In this document: positions 34,940 through 43,970 of the stretch, one piece after another
Position numbering within the stretch: position 1 is the first letter of the stretch
How the letters are laid out: every line of letters starts with the position of its first letter
Assembly: GCF_036924645.1 (NCBI RefSeq)
Contig: NZ_JAZHRX010000001.1
Span: 4,243,501-4,307,500, forward strand
DNA length: 64,000 nt
Source: Bradyrhizobium sp. AZCC 2176
Lineage (GTDB): Bacteria > Pseudomonadota > Alphaproteobacteria > Rhizobiales > Xanthobacteraceae
Direction: 5' to 3'
Translations under genes and position numbers: made by a program
The notes under the pieces: model-generated
Database searches by the model: none
The model's input: the letters and a program-made list of their open reading frames with translations, nothing else
Told to the model about the DNA's origin: nothing

Positions 34940-35977
34940 TCAACCAGTAACGGCTGCCGGATGAGGCCGAGCAGGTGCCAAACGCCGAAGTGGTGTTTCC
35001 ACAAAATAGTAGGACAACGACGCCAAGAAAAACGAGATGCCCAAGACCGCCGACCCGGTTATCACAGGGTTCGTGTGCGGGGCTAGTTTGGGTGTCACGA
35101 AGGCGAGAATGGGGAAGTGCCAAAGGTAAAGTGAATAGCTGATTTTTCCGATCCATGTCGCTGCCGGGGTCTCAAGCAGGGTCCTGAAAACGGATTGACG
35201 ATAGAGTATGAAGTAAAACAACGGGAAGAAGGCAAGTCCCTGGATTGAATAGCGTGCCGTCTCTCGAAAGGTCGGGTTGCGGATGACCAGCGTGGCGAGG
35301 AGCAGAATAAGGCTGACGGTAACGGCCATTCTGCTGGCTAGCCAATCCAGATTGAGCTTCAACCTGATGCCTATCGCCAGCAGCGCACCAAAGAGGATTG
35401 AATCGATCCTCGTGTCGGTGCCTACATAGGTGCGAATTTCTGGCATTCCACTCGACACGAGGAAAATGCGCCAAACCAGGACGGCGCAACACACGACAGC
35501 GAGGCCGATCAGAAACCGCTCTCCGAACTTCCAAAGGTTCGCAACCAGAATTGGAAAGACGAGATAAAAGTGTTCTTCAATGGCGAGCGACCATAGAGGG
35601 CCCAGCGGCAGCGCCATAGCTCCTTTCGATATCACGTAGAAATTCATGAAGTAAAAGACGGCCGCGATGACTTCATTGGCTGAAGAAACGCCAAAGGCAA
35701 GGAAATAGGTCAAACTCACGACGGCGACCATGGTCAGCAGCGCCGGAGCCAGCCGCATGAACCGGCGGATATAGAATCCCTTGATATCGATCGAACTAGA
35801 TCGATCCAGTTCGTCGATAAGCAGTCCAGTGATCAAAAATCCGCTAATGAAAAAGAAGAACGTGACGCCGAGGCCGCCCGGGACGACACCATCTTTCAAC
35901 AAATGCGAGAATAGAACGAGCAAGATGGCAACCGCGCGCATCCCGTCAATGCTTGAAATATACTTTTCAGAACTCAT
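34940..35977 (-). CDS. Acyltransferase family 3 (OafA/YrhL-type)
   Basis: A membrane acyltransferase of 345 residues with about ten hydrophobic segments. The family signature starts at the N-terminus (YISSIDGMRAVAILLVLFSHL, carrying the conserved His) and continues with RRFMRLAPALL and WSLAIEEHFYLVFP. It should transfer acetyl or a similar group to a surface glycan. It lies antisense within the gsp cluster, between gspJ and gspL, and its base composition is AT-richer than the gsp genes, which suggests later insertion. Confidence 0.88.
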   Translation of the reverse strand: MSSEKYISSIDGMRAVAILLVLFSHLLKDGVVPGGLGVTFFFFISGFLITGLLIDELDRSSSIDIKGFYIRRFMRLAPALLTMVAVVSLTYFLAFGVSSANEVIAAVFYFMNFYVISKGAMALPLGPLWSLAIEEHFYLVFPILVANLWKFGERFLIGLAVVCCAVLVWRIFLVSSGMPEIRTYVGTDTRIDSILFGALLAIGIRLKLNLDWLASRMAVTVSLILLLATLVIRNPTFRETARYSIQGLAFFPLFYFILYRQSVFRTLLETPAATWIGKISYSLYLWHFPILAFVTPKLAPHTNPVITGSAVLGISFFLASLSYYFVETPLRRLAPARPHPAAVTG

Positions 35978-36712
35978 TGAAATACGTGTACCCGCCCCGC
36001 CGGAGAAATAAGCTTACCCGACGCTCGCTCTAACCATCATTGCCGCCGCCGAGAATGTCCCAACGCCGCCTATAATTACTATATAATCCACCAAAGCGGC
36101 TTCTCAAATAATTCATTAAATCAGCACGTCTTCGCAGTTGGCCTATTCAACGTGGCGCTGCGTATGTCATCGCGTTCTGCCTCCGTTCTACTCGACGCCA
36201 GCCGGGATCATCAGATCAGTGATCTCTGAAATAGAACGGCAGATTGAGGCATACGGGCGCGATATTGGTCACGTCCATTCAGTCGCGAGCCCGTCGATTG
36301 CCGCCACGCCGACGCCTTCGCAATCTGCGTTGCGTCCACCCCGGAGGCCGGGGTGTTGAGTCAATCCAGAGTGGCGGCGGGACTTGGCTGAAGGGTGAGC
36401 AACTACATGAAGTTTGGGTGACCCGACCAATTGCCGCGAAGAGGCCGGCTTCCGCGGGCAGAAGTGTCGAGGCTGGCTCGGGCAATATCCAGTCACGAGC
36501 GTTAACCAAGGGTTCCTGGCCGTGAATCTTGATCACCTAGAAGCCGCCGTCCTCGCAATTAACTCCTTAGTGCTTGATGCCGGGAAACCATTGCATAGCC
36601 TCGATTTAGTCTTGCGCTGGATCCACCCGCCGGGGAAAAGGCCGCTCGTTACTCTTCGTAAAGAATTAGTAAATAAGCTTCGTTCATTCGAATCGAATGC
36701 CTCGATCCGCAA
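35978..36712. other. Gene-free stretch between the acyltransferase and gspL
   Basis: About 735 bp with no supportable gene. It is AT-rich around 36040-36125, a likely promoter zone for the minus-strand acyltransferase. A 7-bp GC stem (CACCCCG / CGGGGTG, 36337-36355) lacks a T-tract. The length and lack of coding character suit a junction left by the rearrangement that moved gspK. Confidence 0.45.
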
Positions 36713-37835
36713 GTGACGATCATGCCTGTCGCCGATCTGCCCGTAGTCCGAGCCGGTGGCCTCCGCGTCTTGACGGCGTGGGGCACGGACTTTGCGTACT
36801 GGTGGCTGTCGGGCTTGCGCGAGGCAGTTCCGGCGCGCTGGCGCGAATGGGCCGAGGGCGAGGCGAGGCCGCAGGTCACGCTTTGCCGGGATGGCGACAG
36901 CGTCACCTGCCGCCTGATGTCTGCCACGGGTCCAGCGGAAATCCGGATTCCATTGCCGCTGTTCAACGCGGCCGCGCTTGAGCAGTGGCTTGCCGAGCAG
37001 GGCGTGTCGCGGGAAGCGACAACCGTGGCGCCGGTCATTTCGCGCGAGCTTTTTTTCCTGCGTGAGTTGAGCGTGCCCAAGGCGGCTTTTGGTGCCCTGC
37101 CCAAAATCCTTGACCAGGACATATTGCGGCGAACGCCATTCCAGCTTTCGGATATCTGGCATGCCGCAACCGCCGTCGGGCAGGAATCGGACGGCGTCGT
37201 GCCGATGTGTCACTGGATTATCAGGCGTGATCGCGCCGAGGCGGCTTTATCGGAGCTCGGTCTGGCATCGCGGGATGTCGACTGTCTGGCGGTGGCAGAC
37301 GCGGGCGGCGAGGCCGTGCGCGTGATCGCGTTCCGCGCCGTCAGCGATGATGATCCGGCTTGGGCGCTCCGGGCAGTTCGGCTGCTGGCAGTCGCCGCGC
37401 TCGGCGCCGTCTTATTCGGACTGGCCGTGTTCGAATGGCGCCAGGCCAGCGTCGCCGCCGTGCTGGAGACGGCAGTTGCTGAGGCCCGGCAGTCCGCTCA
37501 AAATCGGTCGGGACGGCCTGGATCCCGCGGCGCGTTTGTTCGCGATGAAGGCCGAGACCGGCATCCTTGCCGTGTGGGATGAGCTGTCGCGAATTCTGCC
37601 CGATCATACTTTTCTGACCGAAACCCGCATCGCCGACGGCACGGTGACGGTATCAGGGTTTTCGGCGGATGCGGCGCGTCTGGTTCGCATCATCGACCAG
37701 TCACCGCTGTTTTCGGGCGCGACCCTTACTTCGGCGATTACGCCGGATGCGAACGAGCGCAAGGATCGCTTCAGCATCGTCTTCAAGCTGCGTGGCGCGC
37801 GCACGGCGACCGCAAGATCCCGGCCCGCGCCATGA
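36713..37835 (+). pseudogene. gspL: GspL-like secretion protein, frameshifted
   Basis: Reading from GTG 36713 (or ATG 36722), the frame encodes an N-terminal cytoplasmic part and a membrane helix (LLAVAALGAVLFGLAVFEW) as in GspL/PilN. It then runs into unrelated sequence and stops at 37582. The next frame continues with a PilN-like periplasmic domain (IGRDGLDPAARLFAMKAETG) to 37835. Removing one A from the AAAA at 37500-37503 joins both into one protein of about 370 residues. Either the gene is broken, or the run holds a sequencing error or a slippage site. Confidence 0.8.
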
Positions 37836-38443
37836 TCCAGAATCTGAAATTGGCGCGCGGGACGCCGTTCCTGGCCTTCAACGCTGCCGCCATACTCTTT
37901 GTCACCATCTTCTTCCTTGCACCGATCCTGGCGCACTTTGCCGCGAGGGGCGAAGACATTTCGGATCACGCAGCGCAGCTTGCGCATTTCCAGAATGTGA
38001 TGCGCACCGCAAAGAAGTCGGCGGGCAGCGTCGGGCGGTCGGGCGACCCTTTCCTTCCCGGCAGCGAAGAGCGCGTCGCCAGCGCCGATCTGCAGGCCAG
38101 CCTGAAGTCGATGGCGGCGAATGCCGGCGTCAATCTGCTCGCGATCCGCGGGTTGCCGAGCGGGCGCTCCCAGCCGTTGCACATGATTGCGGTCAGCGTC
38201 GAGCTCGAAGGCCCGCTGAAGACTATCAGAGACATGATCTTCACGATCGAGAATCAGACGCCGCTGTTGTTTGTCTCCACGGCCTCGTTCCGCAGCCTGG
38301 CGGACGGGGAGGACGGTCCGATCAGGGCCGAGCTCAGGGTTCAGGGAGCTATCCGCAACGGGTCGCAGCCTTCAGGACGCGAGCAGGCCACGGGCGGCGG
38401 GCAAGCCGGCTCCGCATCGGCTACGGCGGAGCGGATGCCGTGA
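37832..38443 (+). CDS. gspM: Type II secretion protein GspM (PilO-like)
   Basis: A protein of 203 residues: short cytoplasmic start, one membrane helix (FLAFNAAAILFVTIFFLAPIL), a coiled region and a ferredoxin-like periplasmic domain (SLKSMAANAGVNLLAIRGLP, VSVELEGPLKTIRDMIFTIE). It should pair with GspL to link GspE/F to the periplasm. It overlaps the gspL stop by 4 bp and the next gene by 4 bp. Confidence 0.82.
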   Translation: MIQNLKLARGTPFLAFNAAAILFVTIFFLAPILAHFAARGEDISDHAAQLAHFQNVMRTAKKSAGSVGRSGDPFLPGSEERVASADLQASLKSMAANAGVNLLAIRGLPSGRSQPLHMIAVSVELEGPLKTIRDMIFTIENQTPLLFVSTASFRSLADGEDGPIRAELRVQGAIRNGSQPSGREQATGGGQAGSASATAERMP

Positions 38444-39051
38444 CGTCATTGGCGCAAATGGTCCAGCTTCGGCTGTCAGGCATGACCGGCTCTCCGCGGC
38501 AATTCGTGGCCTCCAGGCTCGCCGCCATGCTCGGGCGGACCGATTTGCCCAGCCGGAGCGAATTGACGGCGCTGCGGCCTGCAACGCGCGTTCTCATCCT
38601 GGGTTTTGCGGCCTGGATCGGACTGGTTGGCGTGACGACGCTAAGCGCGGTGATTTCGCTTGAGCTGTCGACGGTCACGGCCCCGACCTGGTTTGGCAGC
38701 CGCAGCCCGGTCGCCAAGGTGTCGGACGCGCGCGCCGCCGCAGGCTTTGAGAATATCGTGCAGCGCCCGCTGTTCTCACGGAATCGGCAGGGTTTTGTCG
38801 CGGCCGAACCGGCCGCCGCACCACCGCCGCCGATGGCAACATTGGACTCCGGAATGACCCTGAAAGGGGTGTTCATGAGTGACGGTGTGGCGAAGGCTTT
38901 CCTGATCACGACGCAAAGTCCGCTGGGCGTATGGGTCCGGCTCAATGGGCAAATCGACGGCTGGCGCGTCGCCGCGGTGACGCCCGAGCACGTCGTGTTG
39001 GAAGGGCAGAGCGAGAAGCTGACGGTGCCCCTTCATACGAGCGGGAGATGA
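38440..39051 (+). CDS. Type II secretion GspN/GspC-like protein
   Basis: A protein of 203 residues from GTG 38440 (GTGA overlap). One membrane helix near residues 50-70 (VLILGFAAWIGLVGVTTL) is followed by a proline-rich linker (AAAPPPPM) and a homology-region-like domain (LKGVFMSDGVAKAFLI, WRVAAVTPEHVVLEGQSEKL). The HR-type beta domain is as in GspC, which contacts the secretin. No PDZ domain is present, so it fits the shorter GspN/GspC-type forms of alphaproteobacteria. Confidence 0.78.
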   Translation: MTSLAQMVQLRLSGMTGSPRQFVASRLAAMLGRTDLPSRSELTALRPATRVLILGFAAWIGLVGVTTLSAVISLELSTVTAPTWFGSRSPVAKVSDARAAAGFENIVQRPLFSRNRQGFVAAEPAAAPPPPMATLDSGMTLKGVFMSDGVAKAFLITTQSPLGVWVRLNGQIDGWRVAAVTPEHVVLEGQSEKLTVPLHTSGR

Positions 39052-39668
39052 TGCGCTCGCTCCGCAAGACCGGCGACCGTACCAGCCGTTTCTTCGGCGA
39101 AGCGCTGGCATGGCGCTCGGCAGGGCGGCCACACGTTGTCGTGGCGTGGGCCTTGATAGCCGGCACGGTCTGGTTCGCCATCGGCCTTGCCGGCGATCCC
39201 GCCTGGGCACTGCCCGCTATCGCGGGCTGCTACCTCGTCGTCCTGCTGGCCGCTGTTTGCGCTATTGACGGCCGCTACGGGATCATTCCGGACAGCATGG
39301 TTCTGGCGCTGGCCGCCGGCGGCGCGCTACAGGCCTATCTGTGGGGCCCGGCGGACTTCTGGTGGCGTGGATTTGAGGCTGTAATGGTTTTTGCTGCCGC
39401 GTCCTTGTTCCGCGCCGGCTATCGTTGGCTGCGGGGCCATGACGGTCTGGGCTTCGGCGACGTCAAGTTCGTCGCGGCGGGCACCCTTTGGATCGGCGCG
39501 GAAGGAATTCCCGGCCTGCTGCTGATCGCGGTGGCGTCCGCCCTGGTCAGTCTGCTGATCCTGAGAGCGCAAGGACATGACCTCCACGGCAAGCAGGCGA
39601 TCTCGTTTGGGCCTCACCTTGCGATCGGGCTTTGGTGGATGTGGGTTCTAGGGCCGCAGCCGGTTTAA
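39048..39668 (+). CDS. Prepilin peptidase, A24 family (GspO-like)
   Basis: A membrane protein of 206 residues. The two catalytic aspartates are visible in AVCAIDGRYGIIPDS and GLGFGDVKF (GxGD motif). It lacks the N-terminal methylase/zinc domain of full-length GspO, as in TadV/CpaA-size enzymes. It should cleave the leaders of GspG, H, I, J and K. ATG 39048 overlaps the previous stop; ATG 39051 is equally possible. Confidence 0.87.
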   Translation: MMRSLRKTGDRTSRFFGEALAWRSAGRPHVVVAWALIAGTVWFAIGLAGDPAWALPAIAGCYLVVLLAAVCAIDGRYGIIPDSMVLALAAGGALQAYLWGPADFWWRGFEAVMVFAAASLFRAGYRWLRGHDGLGFGDVKFVAAGTLWIGAEGIPGLLLIAVASALVSLLILRAQGHDLHGKQAISFGPHLAIGLWWMWVLGPQPV

Positions 39669-39680
39669 AGCCGCGCAACA

Positions 39681-39706
39681 GAAAAGCCGCCCGAAGGCGG
39701 CCTTTC
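39681..39706. terminator. Bidirectional terminator hairpin
   Basis: GCCGCC (39686-39691) and GGCGGC (39696-39701) form a stem with a CGAA loop. It is flanked by AAAA on the left and CTTT on the right, so it can end transcription of both the peptidase gene (+) and the converging PEPxxWA-CTERM gene (-). Confidence 0.75.
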
Positions 39707-39726
39707 GCTCATTGGTGAAGATGGAG

Positions 39727-40389
39727 TCAGGCAGCCAGCGCGGCTGGCCGAGGTTTGCGCCGATAGGCCATGAAGCCGATGCCGGCGAAGCCAAGGATCA
39801 ACATCGCCCAGGTCGAGGGCTCCGGAACGGCATTGACCTGAATCGACACGTCGCCCAGTTGCTGGTTGTCCGCGCTGAAGAGCTTGAGGTCGAAGGTGTA
39901 GATGCCGGAGGCATTGGGATTGAAATTGATCGGGCCTCCCAGAAAACCGAAGCCCAGATTCTCGCTGTTCTGATAGAGCGGGCCACCGATCGGCGTATTG
40001 TCTCCAAATATTGTCTGCGGATTGATCGTCGATATCCCTCCGGGACCGGTAATAGTCAGCAATGAATGGGTGCCCAGCAGCGAACCCGGGTTGACCGAAA
40101 ACTCGAAATTCCACAATGCCCTGCCAGGCGGGGTGCTGCCCACCGGAGCAATATAAAGATTTCCTGTCGGCGTGATCGGGCCAACAAATCGAATGGAGGC
40201 ACGCAATCCGAGTTCGACCCCATTATCCTCCGCGTCGACCGTGAAATGGCCGTTGCTGGTACCGCTCCCCTGGGTCCAGCCCGACGCAAGATCCTGATTA
40301 AACGTGACGACGGCCGAGGCGCCGCTGACAAAAGAGGTCAGCGCAAGCGCGGTTCCGAGAGCGATCAAACCCAGCGACGAAAACCGCAT
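39727..40389 (-). CDS. PEPxxWA-CTERM sorting domain protein
   Basis: A protein of 220 residues with a signal peptide ([26 protein letters not shown]), a beta-rich middle ([17 protein letters not shown]) and the C-terminal signal [19 protein letters not shown] plus [10 protein letters not shown] 40389 is preceded by GGGGGA at a good spacing, so it is preferred over the in-frame ATG 40401. Expected fate is exosortase processing at the cell surface. It is convergent with the type II genes. Confidence 0.93.
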   Translation of the reverse strand: MRFSSLGLIALGTALALTSFVSGASAVVTFNQDLASGWTQGSGTSNGHFTVDAEDNGVELGLRASIRFVGPITPTGNLYIAPVGSTPPGRALWNFEFSVNPGSLLGTHSLLTITGPGGISTINPQTIFGDNTPIGGPLYQNSENLGFGFLGGPINFNPNASGIYTFDLKLFSADNQQLGDVSIQVNAVPEPSTWAMLILGFAGIGFMAYRRKPRPAALAA

Positions 40390-40569
40390 AATTTCCCCCA
40401 TTTATTATTGGTTGTATTTTTCTTAAACACGTTCATCTAATTAAAGTCAATCTCCGGTGGGGATAACTCTTCGTTGCACGTGAAATGAGTCGCTGGCAGT
40501 TCGCGCGCTGCGAAATCACGCATTTTCAACGTTGAGCCAGCAAGATTAAATCGGGACAGTCCGTTAATC

Positions 40570-40971
40570 TCACGATGGCTTGTCCTTGGCAGACCATAGC
40601 CGCCGGGCGATTCTCGCAAATATGATGCCGGCCGCGCCGCCCGCTATTTTCTCCAGCGCATCGATCAATGTGCCGTGCCGGTCCGGCGTCACGGTCTGCA
40701 AAGTCTCCAGCAGCGCCGCGGCGCCGAACACGATGCAGCAAACAAGAATCAGGCGCCGAGGATAGGCGAAGCCGAAGAGGGCGCCGAGGATAGCAAACGC
40801 GATAACGTGCTCGAAATGCGCGTAGGTTTGCATCGCAGGCCGCATCAAGAACGGCGAGAGCTTGAAATAGATGGCATAGACAAATCCGACATGCGTCAGC
40901 GTGGCATAGGCGATCGCGATGACCGCGATCCATGCCGCTGCCATGGCAAGCCGGGCAATACGTCTCTTCAT
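40570..40971 (-). CDS. VanZ-like membrane protein
   Basis: A protein of 133 residues with four hydrophobic helices, and the VanZ-type motif FEHVIAFAILGALFGFAYPRR followed by ALLETLQTVTPDRHGTLIDALEKIAGG. VanZ-like proteins are often encoded in polysaccharide and exosortase clusters, but their biochemical role is poorly defined. GTG 40986 is an alternative start. Confidence 0.75.
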   Translation of the reverse strand: MKRRIARLAMAAAWIAVIAIAYATLTHVGFVYAIYFKLSPFLMRPAMQTYAHFEHVIAFAILGALFGFAYPRRLILVCCIVFGAAALLETLQTVTPDRHGTLIDALEKIAGGAAGIIFARIARRLWSAKDKPS

Positions 40972-41111
40972 GTTGGCGTTTTGCACCGGGCCACAACTTC
41001 TTTCGAGCTAATAGGATCCTTAACCTTACCTTGGACGGACGGGTCAGGAGGATTTTGCGAGCCTTTCCCGCCAGCGGCAGCAGTAAACTTTCCGATAAGG
41101 GAAACGATCGA

Positions 41112-41507
41112 TTGCGAGGCGGCCGCTTAGGCGAAGTCCAACAGATTTTCGATAAGATTGCTGAAAGACAAAATCAACAAATTCGGGTGGGTCGGGTGTT
41201 TACGGATCGTCGAAAGAGCGAACGTCGCTCTTGTCAGGGGGCGGCAAAGATTCAATTCGGGGTCGGCTCATTGCCGCGCGATTGCACCATCACTGACATA
41301 TCTGACGGCGGCGTGCGGATTGTCGCCCAAAATCTCGACGTGCCCGCGGAGTTCACGCTGATCCTTTCAACCGGCCGCCCGCGCCTGTGCCGGCTGGCTT
41401 GGCGAATCGGATGCGAATTTGGCGCCCAGTTTATCGACCATCTGGCCACGGCGCCGTCGCAACATTCGGCACCGCGGGGTAGTGCTAGGACACCGGAATA
41501 TGCGTAA
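41112..41507 (+). CDS. PilZ domain protein
   Basis: About 131 residues with a PilZ-type pattern: basic TDRRKSERRSCQ, then CTITDISDGGVRIV (matching the DxSxxG element) and RLAWRIGCEFGAQF. PilZ domains bind cyclic di-GMP and often control polysaccharide synthesis or surface behaviour. The start is uncertain: TTG 41112 has AAGGGA upstream, while GTG 41187 would give only the domain. Confidence 0.75.
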   Translation: MRGGRLGEVQQIFDKIAERQNQQIRVGRVFTDRRKSERRSCQGAAKIQFGVGSLPRDCTITDISDGGVRIVAQNLDVPAEFTLILSTGRPRLCRLAWRIGCEFGAQFIDHLATAPSQHSAPRGSARTPEYA

Positions 41508-41805
41508 GGCACGTTCAGCGCTGTTTGCGCTTTCCCTGGCGGTTGTGATGCTCCCTGAGATCGCGGCCGCAGGCGGCGCGTTTGTCGTCGTCCCGGGATT
41601 TCGCGGGATTGGCTATCCGGGCGGGTACGGCTACGCGCGCCTCTACGGACATCCATTTGACGACGGCTACGACTATCCGTTCGGCTATGGCGAGTATGCC
41701 GAGTACGGTCCATGGACCTACCGCGGTGATGGTGCCTGCTATGCGTTGCGTCGGGTATGGACCGTCAGGGGCTGGCGGCAAAGAGCGGTGAGAGTCTGCG
41801 ATTAG
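41500..41805 (+). CDS. Small exported Gly/Tyr-rich protein
   Basis: A protein of 101 residues with a signal peptide ending EIAAAGG and a Gly/Tyr-rich mature part (GYPGGYGYARLYG, DGYDYPFGYGEYAEYG) ending in a Cys pair separated by about 20 residues (GACYALRRVW to VRVCD). AGGA lies about 9 bp before the ATG. It overlaps the PilZ gene by 8 bp, so the pair is probably co-expressed. Similar small GY-rich proteins are common in Bradyrhizobium; function is unknown. Confidence 0.7.
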   Translation: MRKARSALFALSLAVVMLPEIAAAGGAFVVVPGFRGIGYPGGYGYARLYGHPFDDGYDYPFGYGEYAEYGPWTYRGDGACYALRRVWTVRGWRQRAVRVCD

Positions 41806-41850
41806 GCGCAAGGTTCGATCCGGCGCGATTCCGCCCGACGGCGCACGCGC

Positions 41851-41958
41851 CTAGAAGTCAAATGCCCAGGCGAGGCTATGCAGAAGCAGCCACGACCAGC
41901 CGATCATGGCTGCGGCGATGGCAGACAGGTAGGCGAACCGGGTAGCGCTTGAACGCAT
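41851..41958 (-). CDS. 35-residue membrane miniprotein
   Basis: ATG 41958 to TAG 41851 encodes 35 residues with one hydrophobic segment rich in Ala, Trp and Leu (AAAMIGWSWLLLHSLAWAF). It starts 4 bp after the stop of the 62-residue gene at 41963, so the two may form a mini-operon. No strong ribosome site is seen, but coupling would explain that. Coding status is moderate. Confidence 0.4.
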   Translation of the reverse strand: MRSSATRFAYLSAIAAAMIGWSWLLLHSLAWAFDF

Positions 41959-41962
41959 GACG

Positions 41963-42151
41963 CTACTTCGAGACAACCCTGTTGACATCGACCGGCGCCC
42001 GTAGCGCGGCTTCGGTCCGGAACACGGCCTGGCGCAACCTCACCACTTCTGCGTAGCTATCGCTCAGCGACTTCTCGGCCGGCAATTCCCGGATATTTTT
42101 TGGTTTGCTCAAACGCTGTCGCTTCACGAAACACTCCGCGAGTTCATACAA
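41963..42151 (-). CDS. Small hypothetical protein
   Basis: A soluble, helical protein of 62 residues (MYELAECFVKRQRLSKPKNI, ending in RLRQAVFRTEAALRAP). It has no known motif or clear ribosome site. Its protein-like composition and the adjoining miniprotein gene support it modestly. Confidence 0.45.
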   Translation of the reverse strand: MYELAECFVKRQRLSKPKNIRELPAEKSLSDSYAEVVRLRQAVFRTEAALRAPVDVNRVVSK

Positions 42152-42397
42152 TCAATTTGGCCGAATACGTCAACTCAAAAGCAACCATAGTTTCCTGCGC
42201 GTCGTTCACAACGCAACTCGCGCGTTAAGCTTGATACCCGCGCAAAACATTAAATCGGGAACCTCGCTACGGCGCTTGCGTGACGTTCCGTCGATCCCCG
42301 ATACTCGAACCATCGCCGCCGTCGCGCAGAAGGCAGTACGATCGCTGAACGGATGCTGAACGATCAACCCTGACAAGTGACACGTACCGAAACCGAC

Positions 42398-43924
42398 CTA
42401 TCTGGACGCCGCCGGTGCCCCGCCCACTTTCGTGCGCCATGGCCAGGTCGAAAGGATGCGCTCGGCGTCGGCTTCGAGAAGCTTTCGTTTAGCGATGACT
42501 TCTTCCTTCACAAGCCGAAGGTCTTCGTCCTGATAGAAGAAATCGGCGCAGCGTGAATTGTAGTCATTTGCAAGCGCGTTATAGGCGCGAATGTCTTCGG
42601 GCCCCCGGACCTGTTGCTTGATCACACGCAGCCGTTCTTCCTGAAAATGACAGTAGCGAACATATTCTCGCGAAAGGCGTTGGCCTTTGCCGACCGGGGG
42701 AAGCAGCTCGGGCTCCGCCTTCGGTTGAGGCGGGTTCGGTGCCGAGGCGACGGATGCCGCTCCAGGGTCGAAAGTCCAGTACGCAGCCAGAATTCCAAGC
42801 ACCGCCAGCAGCGCCGCAGCCGCGAGCATGGCTTTCTTGACGTGACGGAAGCCGCGGCCTTCTGCAGGCACCGCCGGATCCCGATCTGGTTCGATACCGT
42901 TCAAAGCGGCGCGCTGCATATCGCGCAATATTTCGCCGGCTTCGGCGAGCCGCGCGGCCGTATCCGGAATTGATCCGAAAGCGTCGAGCGCGTGATCCAG
43001 AACCTGCTGCGCCCGAAGGTAATGGTGGTGGTTGCAGAGATCGCCAAGCAGGCCGAATATCCGATCGGGGGTGCGGGTCATCTCGGGATCGCTGAACCCC
43101 TCATGCGCGTCGAGCAACAGCAGGGGCTCGCAGAGCAAGGCCCAGCAATCCAGCGCGTCGGCCAGCCCCTCCATCGTGGACGCATCGTCCGGTCGTTGTT
43201 GCAGCGATTGGCAGGCATCGTCGACCTGTCGATCGGCTTTGGATCGCATCTCCCCAATGGCGCGCCGGTAGGCCGCCAGCAGGAAGGAATGCGTCTGGAT
43301 CAGCGGCTGGTCACGCGTAGCGAGGATTTGGCGGGTGGCGTGAAGCAACGGCTCCGCGGCGCTTTCAACCGGATCGTAGGCTTCGATCGCGGCCACGCAT
43401 TGGGCGTCGAGCAAATCGTCCAGGCCGTCCCTTACGCTCTCCAGCGAGGGCGGAGGCCAGCCGGCGCGATGCCGGAGCGCCTGCAGGGCCTGATAAATTT
43501 CCATGACGTCGATGGAATTGTGCGCGCCCATCAAGGCAAGGAGCAGTTCGCTCGACGCGCCGCGGCGAGCCGTGTAGCGTGCAATGAAATTGGCCCTCGA
43601 GATCGGTGCAAACTGAGCCGACGCTTGCAGTAGATCCTGGTCGGAAGCGTCGGCAGGCAGCTCGGCGTAGAACAGATCGATGCGGTCGGGCGTGCTGTCG
43701 AAGGGATACGAGAGTTCGCTCGGCAGGCGCCGGACCGGGTCCAGGAGGGTCGCATAGGCCTCCGTCAGGCGTGTCTCCGGCGCGATATGCGCCTGTCGTG
43801 CCCGCGCCAGAGCGGCCTCGATCTCGGAGGCCGTTGCGTCAGGATCGAGTCCCAGGAAGCGGAATGGCTCGGCTGACGGATCAGATCCGGAAGGCGAGAT
43901 GCTGCTGGCTGATTTGACTGCCAT
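42398..43924 (-). CDS. J-domain-like membrane-anchored protein, hypothetical
   Basis: A protein of about 508 residues. The N-terminus (residues 15-60, FRFLGLDPDATASEIEAALARARQ) is arranged like a J-domain start but has no HPD in the part I can read. A long helical region suggestive of TPR repeats follows, then one membrane helix (AMLAAAALLAVLGILAAYW) and a charged, Cys-containing tail. ATG 43924 avoids a 40-bp overlap with the preceding gene. It may act as a scaffold, as such proteins do with DnaK partners; this is inference. Confidence 0.65.
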   Translation of the reverse strand: MAVKSASSISPSGSDPSAEPFRFLGLDPDATASEIEAALARARQAHIAPETRLTEAYATLLDPVRRLPSELSYPFDSTPDRIDLFYAELPADASDQDLLQASAQFAPISRANFIARYTARRGASSELLLALMGAHNSIDVMEIYQALQALRHRAGWPPPSLESVRDGLDDLLDAQCVAAIEAYDPVESAAEPLLHATRQILATRDQPLIQTHSFLLAAYRRAIGEMRSKADRQVDDACQSLQQRPDDASTMEGLADALDCWALLCEPLLLLDAHEGFSDPEMTRTPDRIFGLLGDLCNHHHYLRAQQVLDHALDAFGSIPDTAARLAEAGEILRDMQRAALNGIEPDRDPAVPAEGRGFRHVKKAMLAAAALLAVLGILAAYWTFDPGAASVASAPNPPQPKAEPELLPPVGKGQRLSREYVRYCHFQEERLRVIKQQVRGPEDIRAYNALANDYNSRCADFFYQDEDLRLVKEEVIAKRKLLEADAERILSTWPWRTKVGGAPAASR

Positions 43925-43970
43925 ATCCGGAATACCGACCTGGTCGTCACTGTGTCGCGCAATAGAGCGG

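Noticed and set aside
36337..36355. GC-rich hairpin as a terminator
   Set aside because: Seven-base stem without a T-tract on either strand; could be incidental.
36414..36716. 100-codon frame before gspL
   Set aside because: No ribosome site, no recognisable sequence; treated as part of the non-coding junction.
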